The notes under the pieces are model-generated. The model made no database searches, was not told the origin of the DNA, and saw only the letters and a program-made list of their open reading frames with translations. Below, one piece after another: positions 1 through 7,714 of a stretch of 23,035 bases of DNA (positions are counted from its first letter, which is position 1; each line of letters starts with the position of its first letter). A program made the translations under genes and the position numbers. Source of the DNA: Syntrophaceae bacterium UBA5619 (lineage in GTDB: Bacteria; Desulfobacterota; Syntrophia; Syntrophales; UBA5619); contig DIKL01000096.1 of the NCBI GenBank assembly GCA_002424545.1, positions 1-23,035 on the forward strand, written 5' to 3'.

Positions 1-1362
1 GCCCGTCTTCGGGTTGCTTGGGTTCAGGATATGGGGGATGGGGGTGACGTCGAGACGAGCAGTGACAATTTACGGTTGATGGGTCTGGACACGGTTGATG
101 GGAGAGGAGAGCGGGAGATTCTGGGAAAGGGGAATTACACGAAACCGTTGATCACGCCTCGAGGAGACCGTGTGGTTTATACCAGCCGTGCGCAGAGGAA
201 GATTTACATTGTGAACTGGGATGGTTCTGGGATGCGGGAACTGTCCGGTGGCTTCGGGTTGGCGGTATGGCGTGATCCCCGGGATGGCCGGGAGTGGCTT
301 TATTATGGACTCGAAGAGATGCGGGAGGGGGGGTGGACCTGTCCGGCGGTTTACCGGACCTTGTTAGACCGTCCCGGTGCGGGGGAGCTGGTCTGGAACA
401 AAGCTCCGGTGAATGTGGACAGTTTTCAGTTGTCGGAGGACGGGCGGATGGCGGGGGGCAATTTCCCCTGGCCCGAGGGCGGCATCGCCGAATTGCCGAA
501 CCAGTCGATCAAGATCTTTACGAAGGGATGCTGGCCGGCGTTCGCGACTGTGATGGGGAAACCGTTTTACTGGATTTTCGACGGCTCCCACCGGAATCTG
601 ACGATATTCGATCTGCAGAACAATTACAAACGATGGCAGGTGAACATCAACGACGCCCCGGGGATAGACGGTCATGAGGTTTACCACCCCCGCTGGAGCA
701 ATCATCCCCGTATCATGGCGATGACCGGACCGTACAAGGTGGGTTCGGGAGAGAACCGCATTATGGGGGGAGGTCGGGAGGTGGAGATCTATATCGGCCG
801 CTTCAATGCCGATCTGACGAAAATCGAATCCTGGCGGCAGGCGACCCGCAACGAAAAAGCGGACTTCTTCCCGGATGTCTGGGTGGCGCCTGTGGAAAGC
901 GCAAAAAAAACCCGGTTAAAAAATACCGACACGAAAAAGGTGATGATGGATAAGCCTAAGGAAAACGGCGTATTGAACGATGCGAAGAGCGGGCCGGCCG
1001 CTTCTGTTCTAGGCAAACCCGCTCCGGGGAAAATCATTGAACAAGTTGTGGTCGAGGCCCGCCTGACGGATCCTTCCGTCATCCCCACACCTCAGGACAT
1101 CGCTCCCTACAGGCGCGCGCTTCTGGTCAACGGTTATGAAGTCCTTCAGGTGCTTTCCGGTTCTTATCAGCGGAAGAAGATCATGGTTGCCCATTGGGTG
1201 ATCGAAGACGGCCGGGTTCTCAAGGATGCAAAACGGGAGAAGGGCAAGTCCTACCGGATGGTCCTCGATCCCTACGATGACCATCCCGAACTGGAAGGAG
1301 AGCGCCTGATCATGGACAGTGATGAATTCAAACTGCCGCTTTACCTGGAACGGCGCAACTGA
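1..1362 (+). CDS. Beta-propeller (TolB/PD40-like) protein with extra C-terminal domain, 5' partial
   Basis: The frame is open from base 1, and the codons before the first ATG (position 31) read as natural protein (RVAWVQDMGDGGDV), so the true start lies upstream of the window; 453 residues are visible. The N-terminal two thirds contains PD40/TolB-like repeats, for example RVVYTSRAQRKIYIVNWDGSG at about residues 57-77, and aromatic, Gly/Asp-rich strands typical of a beta-propeller. A low-complexity Lys-rich linker (about 305-330) leads to a C-terminal domain of about 100 residues (about 351-453) that resembles the tail of the AlgX-like protein at 2834-4558. The stop lies 3 bases before the MBOAT gene, so it is probably co-transcribed with the acetylation genes. 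No catalytic residues are recognisable. A periplasmic sugar-binding or scaffold role in acetylation is inference; the family is known mainly for protein-protein contacts. Confidence 0.75.
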   Translation, partial: ARLRVAWVQDMGDGGDVETSSDNLRLMGLDTVDGRGEREILGKGNYTKPLITPRGDRVVYTSRAQRKIYIVNWDGSGMRELSGGFGLAVWRDPRDGREWLYYGLEEMREGGWTCPAVYRTLLDRPGAGELVWNKAPVNVDSFQLSEDGRMAGGNFPWPEGGIAELPNQSIKIFTKGCWPAFATVMGKPFYWIFDGSHRNLTIFDLQNNYKRWQVNINDAPGIDGHEVYHPRWSNHPRIMAMTGPYKVGSGENRIMGGGREVEIYIGRFNADLTKIESWRQATRNEKADFFPDVWVAPVESAKKTRLKNTDTKKVMMDKPKENGVLNDAKSGPAASVLGKPAPGKIIEQVVVEARLTDPSVIPTPQDIAPYRRALLVNGYEVLQVLSGSYQRKKIMVAHWVIEDGRVLKDAKREKGKSYRMVLDPYDDHPELEGERLIMDSDEFKLPLYLERRN

Positions 1363-1365
1363 TTC

Positions 1366-2823
1366 ATGGTATTCAGCTCTCTAATATTCATTTTCTATTT
1401 TCTGCCCTTGACGCTGGCCGTTTACTATGGACTCCCCTACCGGGGCCGGCATCTCGCCTTGACGCTTCTGAGCTATCTCTTCTACGGCTGGGCGAATCCA
1501 CTGTTTGTCGTCCTGTTGCTGACCTCTACATCAATCAGCTATGTCTGCGGCCTGAAAATAGCGGGAGAGCGGCTCATTCCCGGGTTGGCCTCTTCAGAGG
1601 TTCAGAACTCGGATAGCGTCCATCCGCGTCATCGAAAAGTCTGGCTCGCAATCTCCGTCTGCGCGAGCCTTTCCATACTTGGATTTTTCAAGTACTTCAA
1701 TTTCGCGCTGGAGAATTACAACGCGCTGTTCGGCTTGCTGGGTCTATCCGAAATGCGACTGGATACTGTCCTGAGGGTGACATTACCCTTGGGCATCAGT
1801 TTCTACACTTTCCAATTGCTGAGCTATACTATCGATGTGTACCGCGGCCAGGCAAAGGCGCTGCACAATTTCATCGATTTCGCCTGCTATATTTCCCTCT
1901 TTACCCAACTCGTGGCCGGTCCCATCATCCGCTTTCGGGAGATTGCCGACCAGATGGCCCACCGGACCCACACGGCGGAGAAATTCGCCCGGGGCATTGC
2001 CTTCGTCAGTCTCGGCCTGGCAAAGAAAGTACTGCTGGCCAATCCCTGCGGGAAGATCGCCGACGTGGTTTTCGATGCGGGTTCCCGCGGCATCCTGGAT
2101 GCCTGGTACGGCCTTGTTGCCTACGCCTTCCAGATCTATTTCGATTTCAGCGCCTATTCCGATATGGCCATCGGCCTGGGTCTGATGCTCGGATTTGTCT
2201 TTCCGAAGAACTTCGATTCCCCTTACCTGTCGCAATCGATCACCGAGTTCTGGCGCCGCTGGCACATCTCCCTTTCCGCGTGGTTGCGGGATTACCTCTA
2301 TCTCCCCCTCGGGGGCAACCGTAAGGGGGTATGGCGCACCTATATCAATTTGACCATCGTGATGCTGCTGGGGGGGCTCTGGCACGGGGCCTCCTGGAAT
2401 TTCATCATCTGGGGAGGGATCCACGGCGGCATGCTGGTTTGGGAGCGCGCGCAGGGAAAGAACGCCTTCTATCGCCGGATGCCCAAACCCTGCCGGGTGG
2501 CCATGACCTTTTTGATCGCGCTGATCGCCTGGGTATTCTTCCGGGCGGCCGATCTGACGGCGGCGCTGACCTATCTCGGCAGTCTCTTCGGGTTGGCGAC
2601 CCTTCAGGAGGGATCCGGTCTGCTGGGCGGCATTCTCTACCAGCCTTACTACTGGGGAACGTTCAGTCTGGCGGCCATCATTGTTTGGGGGTTTCCGCAA
2701 ACCTGGGACTGGACCAGGACGATCCCCTTATGGAAGACGGTGCCGATCGTGATTGTACTGCTGGTTTCTCTGGCAGTTCTGATGACGCAGGCGTACAACC
2801 CCTTCATCTATTTTATTTTCTGA
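1366..2823 (+). CDS. MBOAT-family O-acyltransferase (AlgI-like)
   Basis: This 485-residue polytopic inner-membrane protein belongs to the membrane-bound O-acyltransferase family, AlgI/DltB/PatA branch. Known members pass an acetyl group from a cytoplasmic donor across the membrane to periplasmic SGNH partners that acetylate a polysaccharide. Visible hallmarks are the opening MVFSSLIFIFYFLPLTL, the block EFWRRWHISLSAWLRDYLYL with His300, and LLGGLWHGASWNFIIWGG with His340, the residue invariant in the family. Many hydrophobic helices span the length, which is normal for AlgI. It lies 3 bases after the propeller gene and 10 bases before an AlgX-like gene, the usual partner arrangement. The substrate is unknown. 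No alginate polymerase or epimerase genes are visible, so naming it algI would overstate the evidence. Confidence 0.95.
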   Translation: MVFSSLIFIFYFLPLTLAVYYGLPYRGRHLALTLLSYLFYGWANPLFVVLLLTSTSISYVCGLKIAGERLIPGLASSEVQNSDSVHPRHRKVWLAISVCASLSILGFFKYFNFALENYNALFGLLGLSEMRLDTVLRVTLPLGISFYTFQLLSYTIDVYRGQAKALHNFIDFACYISLFTQLVAGPIIRFREIADQMAHRTHTAEKFARGIAFVSLGLAKKVLLANPCGKIADVVFDAGSRGILDAWYGLVAYAFQIYFDFSAYSDMAIGLGLMLGFVFPKNFDSPYLSQSITEFWRRWHISLSAWLRDYLYLPLGGNRKGVWRTYINLTIVMLLGGLWHGASWNFIIWGGIHGGMLVWERAQGKNAFYRRMPKPCRVAMTFLIALIAWVFFRAADLTAALTYLGSLFGLATLQEGSGLLGGILYQPYYWGTFSLAAIIVWGFPQTWDWTRTIPLWKTVPIVIVLLVSLAVLMTQAYNPFIYFIF

Positions 2824-2833
2824 GCGGACAGCG

Positions 2834-4558
2834 ATGGGCGATTGGGATTTTCAGGACCGGCGGGAAGAAATGGCGAGACGAGAGGTGGGGCATACCCAAA
2901 TCCGTCCGGCTCTTTCCAGGAGCCTTGTCCTCCTATTCCTGCTGATCGTTTTATCCGTTCCTCTGGTCGAGCATATCTCGGCGCTCCGGGAGTATGCGGC
3001 CGGGGAAAGGCGTACCCCTCTGCCGCACGCCTATGAAATTTTCTCCCTGCTGCCGACGGCCCTGAAAGCCTCCGCCGATGCCGGATCGTCCGGCATCATT
3101 TCCCGCGTTTTTACGGTGAACCGCTATCTGTTGAAAGAGATGAAGGGATATGAAGAGTCCCTGGACGACCAGTCCGTTATCGCAAAGCGGTTGCGTCCGA
3201 AGATTCAGAATTTCCTGACGGGCCGGCTCGGTGCGGGGAACGAGAAGGCCTACTGCGGCGAGCCGCCCTGGCTCTTTTACCGGCCCGGTGTGGATTACCT
3301 GACCGGTTCGCCTTTTCTGCTGTCCGCACAGTTGCGGAAACGAAGCACGGGGGGAAGTGAATGGGTTGCGCCGGTTGAACCCGACCCGCGGATCGCGATT
3401 CTCGATCTGAAGCGGCAGCTGGACCGGTGGGGGATCTCGCTCATCGTCATGCCGACACCGACCAAGCCGATGATCCATCCGGAGAAACTGGACCGCCGTT
3501 ACGATCGGCGGCGGACGGAGCTGCAGAACCCCTCTTATGAAGATTTCAAGGCGGAAATGGAACGGAACGGTGTTCTCGTCTTCGATGCAGGGTCTATGCT
3601 CATGGGGGTGAAATTGCAAACCGGTCAGGATCAGTATCTGATGACCGACACCCATTGGCGCCCCGAGGCGATGGCGCTGGCGGCGGAAAAACTGAAAGAT
3701 TTCATAAAGGAGAAGATTCCTCTCCCCGCGCTGCCGGATCCGCAATACGATGCCGAAAGTTCGGAACAGACGCAATTGGGCGATCTGGCAGTCATGCTCG
3801 ATCTGCCCGTCCATCAGCGGATCTTCCCGCGGGAGAAGGTTTCCCTCCGAAAAATTTTTGAGCGGGGCGGTCAGGAACCATGGAAACCTCGGAAAACGGC
3901 GGATGTGCTTGTGCTTGGCGACAGTTTCAGCAACATCTATTCTCTGGAGGCCATGGGGTGGGGTGACGGCGCCGGCTTTGTCGAGCAGCTCAGCTATCTG
4001 CTGCAACGGCCTCTGGATCGCATCACCCGCAATGACAACGGCTCCTACGCTACCCGCGAAATCCTGGCCGGCGAGCTGGCCAGGGGACGGGATCGTCTGG
4101 CCGGAAAACATCTGGTGATCTATCAGTTCGCGATCCGGGAACTGGCCGTCGGGAACTGGAAGCGGATCGACCTGAAACTGGGGGCGCCTCCGGAGTCGAA
4201 ATATCTGGTCATTCCACAGGGAGGCGAAAGGATTGTCCGGGGGAGGATCGAGGCGGTTTCCGCCGTGCCGAGGCCGGGGACGGTGGCCTACAAGGATCAT
4301 GTGATGGCCATCCATCTGACGGATCTGGAGGCGGACGGCCGCCCTCTTGCCGAAACCGACGCGATGGTCTATATGAGAAGCATGACGGATCACATTTGGA
4401 CGGAGGCCGCCCGGTACCGTGCCGGCGATACCGTCCGGCTCCGCCTGACGGCCTGGGCCGATGTGGCGGCCCGGTATGAGGGGATCAACCGCAGCGAGCT
4501 GGATGATGTGGCGCTGCAGCTGGCGGAGCCCTGCTGGGGCGAGGCCGTGAAACCGTGA
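2834..4558 (+). CDS. AlgX/AlgJ-like SGNH O-acetyltransferase with C-terminal accessory domain
   Basis: This 574-residue protein has one N-terminal membrane helix (about residues 28-46), which puts the rest in the periplasm. The central AlgX/AlgJ-type SGNH hydrolase fold (about 120-460) shows MPTPTKPMIHPEKL, the catalytic pair in TDTHW (Asp272 and His274) and the nucleophile in VLGDSFS (Ser364). It probably receives acetyl from the upstream MBOAT protein and transfers it to a glycan. Residues about 466-574 form an added domain, SxVPRPG to PCWGE, which is absent from the shorter AlgJ-like neighbour and resembles the tail of the propeller protein. The ATG at 2834 has only a weak ribosome site. 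The ATG at 2870 (MARREVGHTQ) is a credible alternative and would shorten the cytoplasmic tail. The three catalytic residues are intact. Confidence 0.9.
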   Translation: MGDWDFQDRREEMARREVGHTQIRPALSRSLVLLFLLIVLSVPLVEHISALREYAAGERRTPLPHAYEIFSLLPTALKASADAGSSGIISRVFTVNRYLLKEMKGYEESLDDQSVIAKRLRPKIQNFLTGRLGAGNEKAYCGEPPWLFYRPGVDYLTGSPFLLSAQLRKRSTGGSEWVAPVEPDPRIAILDLKRQLDRWGISLIVMPTPTKPMIHPEKLDRRYDRRRTELQNPSYEDFKAEMERNGVLVFDAGSMLMGVKLQTGQDQYLMTDTHWRPEAMALAAEKLKDFIKEKIPLPALPDPQYDAESSEQTQLGDLAVMLDLPVHQRIFPREKVSLRKIFERGGQEPWKPRKTADVLVLGDSFSNIYSLEAMGWGDGAGFVEQLSYLLQRPLDRITRNDNGSYATREILAGELARGRDRLAGKHLVIYQFAIRELAVGNWKRIDLKLGAPPESKYLVIPQGGERIVRGRIEAVSAVPRPGTVAYKDHVMAIHLTDLEADGRPLAETDAMVYMRSMTDHIWTEAARYRAGDTVRLRLTAWADVAARYEGINRSELDDVALQLAEPCWGEAVKP

Positions 4559-4592
4559 AATCCGGATCCACCGAAAAGAGGTGTCAAAGAGG

Positions 4593-5669
4593 ATGAGCAG
4601 AAAAGGCGTTTTTGTATTTCTGGCGTTGATCGGCCTGTTGGGGATGGTGATGACCACTTTCGCGGCGGAGATGGATGCCGTCCGCAAGGTCATCGATCAG
4701 TATGCCTCGCTGGCCAAATCGGCGGAACAGCGGGGAAACATGACCGTTCCAGGCAAAGAAGGGTGGCTCTTCTTCGGCCCGGAGCTCCGTTTCGTGTCGG
4801 GAGGGCCCTTCTGGGGGAAGGCGGCTGCGAAGGTCAGCAAGGCGACCAAACCCGAATTCGCCGACCCCCTGCCGGCCATTGTCGATTTTCACGGGCAATT
4901 GAAGAAGATGGGCGTCGAGTTGCTGATGGTGCCCGTCCCGCCGAAAAGTGTCATCTATCCAGACTTCCTGTCCGAAGCATTGACGATTTCCCGGGAAAAA
5001 CAACCGATGAGGATCGACGCCGCAACGCAGGACTTTTACCGGCTTCTGCGGAAGGAGGGCATCGCGGTTCTCGATCTGACGGTTTTGTTTCTGGAGAATC
5101 GCTTTCACCGGGACGGGGCGCTTTTCTGCAGGCAGGATACCCACTGGTCGGGAAACGGCGCTGTTCTGGCGGCCCGGAAGATCCTTGAGGAAATCCAGAG
5201 GCGGCCCTGGTTGAAGGCGATTCCGAAGACCGCCTACCCGTCGGCCTGGAATCCCGTGACCATTGAAGGGGATCTATGGAAGGCGCTGGGAGACAAGAAC
5301 CTTTCGCGTGAGGTTCTGCCGGTCCGTCGGGTGGGAACGGGGAGCGCGGCATCCTTGAAATCAATCGCTCCCGATCCCAAGAGCCCGGTTCTGCTCGTTG
5401 GAGACAGCCACAATCTTGTTTTTCATGCCGGAGAGGACATGCAGACCCGGGATGCGGGCCTGCCCGATCAACTCGCGCTGGAGCTGGGTTTCCCGGTGGA
5501 TCTGGCCGGCGTGCGCGGCTCCGGCGCCACACCGGCCCGCGTGAACCTGTTGCGGCGGGCCCAGCGCGATCCGAACTACTGGAAGACAAAGAAGCTGGTC
5601 ATCTGGTGCTTTTCCGCCCGGGAGTTCACGCAGAGCGACGGCTGGAAGAAGGTTCCGCTGTTGCCCTGA
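4593..5669 (+). CDS. AlgJ-like SGNH O-acetyltransferase, exported
   Basis: This 358-residue protein has a clear N-terminal signal sequence (MSRKGVFVFLALIGLLGMVM, likely cut near TTFAA). The mature part is an AlgJ/AlgX-type SGNH domain with MVPVPPKSVIYPDFL, the catalytic pair in QDTHW (Asp182 and His184) and LLVGDSHN (Ser272). It lacks the added C-terminal domain of its neighbour. I chose the ATG at 4593 because AAGAGGTG lies about 10 bases upstream and the signal peptide is well formed; an in-frame GTG at 4581 is an alternative. Two SGNH proteins serving one MBOAT protein mirrors alginate AlgJ plus AlgX, so one may relay acetyl and the other act on polymer. That division of labour is inference. 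Confidence 0.88.
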   Translation: MSRKGVFVFLALIGLLGMVMTTFAAEMDAVRKVIDQYASLAKSAEQRGNMTVPGKEGWLFFGPELRFVSGGPFWGKAAAKVSKATKPEFADPLPAIVDFHGQLKKMGVELLMVPVPPKSVIYPDFLSEALTISREKQPMRIDAATQDFYRLLRKEGIAVLDLTVLFLENRFHRDGALFCRQDTHWSGNGAVLAARKILEEIQRRPWLKAIPKTAYPSAWNPVTIEGDLWKALGDKNLSREVLPVRRVGTGSAASLKSIAPDPKSPVLLVGDSHNLVFHAGEDMQTRDAGLPDQLALELGFPVDLAGVRGSGATPARVNLLRRAQRDPNYWKTKKLVIWCFSAREFTQSDGWKKVPLLP

Positions 5670-5710
5670 CCGGGGATGATCCTTCCGTTCCCTTGGCGGC
5701 CTCAAACCTC

Positions 5711-7630
5711 GTGCAGAAAAATAAAGAGACACTCACATTTTCCGTCATTCTGAGGAAATTCCGGACCCTGTCCCGCATCCTGCTTGCTTCTGCGCTGCGT
5801 CTGATCGATTTCCTGCGGGCGCTGCCGCGTCGCAGCCGGAAAGCTCTGAGCATCATCGGCCGGGAAGGATGGCGGGGTCTCTGGTATTTCGTCGAGGAGC
5901 GCTTTGGCCCCAAGGACCGGGAACGCTACGAGCTATGGCAACGGCGACATCGCCTGACGGCCAGGGACCGGGACCGGATCCGCAAAGAGATCGAAACGCT
6001 TTCCCATCGGCCGCTCATTTCCATTTTGCTGCCGGTGTACAATACGGAAGAGATTTGGTTGCGGAAATGCCTGGATTCGGTTTTGGGCCAGCTCTATCCC
6101 CACTGGGAGCTCTGTATCGCCGATGATGCCTCCACGATGCCGCATATCCGGTCCGTTCTGGAGGAGTACCGGAACCGCGACGGGCGGATCAAGGTGGTTT
6201 TCCGGGAGAGCAACGGCCATATTTCGGCGGCGTCCAATTCGGCCCTCTCCCTGGCGACGGGGGATTGCGTCGCGCTGCTGGACCACGACGATGAACTGAC
6301 CCCCGATGCCCTCTACGAAATCGCCTCCCTCATCTGCCGCAAACCGGATACCGATATGATCTACACGGATGAGGACAAGATCGACACGCAAGGCAGGCGG
6401 CATTCCCCTTTTTTCAAACCGGACTGGTCGCCCGATACCTTCCTGTCTCTCATGTATACCTGTCATCTGGGTGTGTTCAGGACGGAGCTTGTGCGCCAGA
6501 TCGGGGGATTCCGGGAGGGTTTTGAAGGAAGTCAGGACTATGACCTGGTTCTGCGACTGACCGAACGGACGGAGAAGATCGCCCACATTCCCCGGATCCT
6601 CTATCATTGGCGTTCCATCCCCGAGTCGAGCGCCGCCCGTTTTCAGACGAAGGATTACGCCCAGGATGCCGGGCTTCGGGCCATCCGGGAAGCTTTGCAG
6701 AGGCGGGGGGAAGATGCGCTGGTTGAGCCGGTCCCCGGATTGTCGGGACGCTATCTTGTTCGGTACCGCCTTCAGGGCCGGCCGCTGGTTTCGATCATTA
6801 TTCCCACCCGGGATCTGCCCGAATTACTGGAAACCTGCCTGCAATCCATCTTTCAAAAGACCGCCTATCGTTGTTTCGAGGTGATCATCGTCGATAACGA
6901 CAGCCATGAACCCGGCACCCGGGATCTTTTTCAACGCTGGCGGGATATGGAACCCGACCGTTTCCGCGTGGTGCCGTTGCCGATCCCCTTCAATTTTCCG
7001 GCCCTGATCAACGAAGGGGTGCGTCACGCCCGTGGCGATCTGGTCCTATTGTTGAACAACGACATCGAGGTGGTTTCGGAAGATTGGCTGGAAGAGATGG
7101 CAGCCCAGGCGATGCGACCCCGGGTGGGCGCCGTGGGCACGAAGCTGCTTTACCCCGATGACACGGTTCAGCATGCCGGTGTTGTTCTCGGCGTGGGCGG
7201 TATTGCCGGCCACAGCCACAAGTATTTCGCGAATGATCGACCCAGCTATTTCGACCGGCTGCGGATCACGGCCAACTGCGCCGCCGTAACCGGTGCCTGC
7301 CTCATGGTCAAAAAAGAACGTTTTCTCGAGGTGGGCGGATTCGACGAAGCCTTGCCGGTGGCCTTCAATGACGTCGATTTCGGCATCAAGCTTTTGAAGT
7401 CGGGGTATTACAACATTTGCCTTTCCCATCTGACGCTGTACCATCATGAATCGCAGACGCGGGGGCCGGAGGATACGGTGGAAAAACAGATCCGTTTCCG
7501 GGGCGAAATCGATCTGATGGCGGCGCGCTGGGGGGAAATTTTGAAAAACGATCCCTTCTACAGCCCTCACCTGACCCGGGAGCGGGAAGACTCCTCCATT
7601 TCCGCGGTATCATGGAGGGTTGGGAGATGA
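5711..7630 (+). CDS. Double-domain GT2 glycosyltransferase
   Basis: This protein of about 639 residues carries two family 2 glycosyltransferase domains in tandem. The first (about 100-330) begins PLISILLPVYNTEE and has LLDHDDEL (metal site near Asp191) and TDEDKID. The second (about 357-600) begins PLVSIIIPTRDLPE and has LLLNNDIEV (Asp451) and GGFDEALPVAFNDVD. Such proteins add two successive sugars, often rhamnose, during O-antigen or capsule assembly on the cytoplasmic face. The basic, amphipathic N-terminus (about 10-75) could touch the membrane. The start is uncertain: the in-frame ATG at 5606 would run 64 bases into the upstream gene and encode unnatural sequence, so I favour the GTG at 5711, with TTG at 5693 as an alternative. 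Neither has a strong ribosome site. GC is high, as in the neighbours upstream. Confidence 0.88.
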   Translation: MQKNKETLTFSVILRKFRTLSRILLASALRLIDFLRALPRRSRKALSIIGREGWRGLWYFVEERFGPKDRERYELWQRRHRLTARDRDRIRKEIETLSHRPLISILLPVYNTEEIWLRKCLDSVLGQLYPHWELCIADDASTMPHIRSVLEEYRNRDGRIKVVFRESNGHISAASNSALSLATGDCVALLDHDDELTPDALYEIASLICRKPDTDMIYTDEDKIDTQGRRHSPFFKPDWSPDTFLSLMYTCHLGVFRTELVRQIGGFREGFEGSQDYDLVLRLTERTEKIAHIPRILYHWRSIPESSAARFQTKDYAQDAGLRAIREALQRRGEDALVEPVPGLSGRYLVRYRLQGRPLVSIIIPTRDLPELLETCLQSIFQKTAYRCFEVIIVDNDSHEPGTRDLFQRWRDMEPDRFRVVPLPIPFNFPALINEGVRHARGDLVLLLNNDIEVVSEDWLEEMAAQAMRPRVGAVGTKLLYPDDTVQHAGVVLGVGGIAGHSHKYFANDRPSYFDRLRITANCAAVTGACLMVKKERFLEVGGFDEALPVAFNDVDFGIKLLKSGYYNICLSHLTLYHHESQTRGPEDTVEKQIRFRGEIDLMAARWGEILKNDPFYSPHLTREREDSSISAVSWRVGR

Positions 7631-7683
7631 AAAATCCGAAAGCCTCTTCACGGGGAGAACAGGGATTCAATCAATCCGCATGA
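7627..7683 (+). pseudogene. Possible 18-codon remnant of a gene at the composition boundary
   Basis: A strong ribosome binding site (GGAGGG, 7614-7619) sits 7 bases before an ATG whose bases overlap the stop of the glycosyltransferase as ATGA. The resulting frame, MKNPKASSRGEQGFNQSA, ends after 18 codons, just where the AT-richer genes begin. The start signals look like those of a normal coupled gene, but the product resembles nothing I know. It may be the stump of a former downstream gene cut by recombination, a tiny leader peptide, or chance. Confidence 0.25.
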
Positions 7684-7714
7684 AAGGACACTGAAGCTTA
7701 AACATCCCTTGAAT

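Noticed and set aside
1783..2700. 305-codon minus-strand frame opposite the MBOAT gene
   Set aside because: The sense strand has unmistakable MBOAT motifs; the antisense product is low-complexity and unfamiliar.
2951..4693. 580-codon open frame on the minus strand
   Set aside because: It lies opposite the AlgX-like gene, has no family motifs and is rich in Arg/Pro/His, as expected for the antisense of a high-GC gene.
5606..5710. ATG start at 5606 for the double GT2 protein
   Set aside because: It would overlap the AlgJ-like coding region by 64 bases and the encoded extension does not look like part of the fold.
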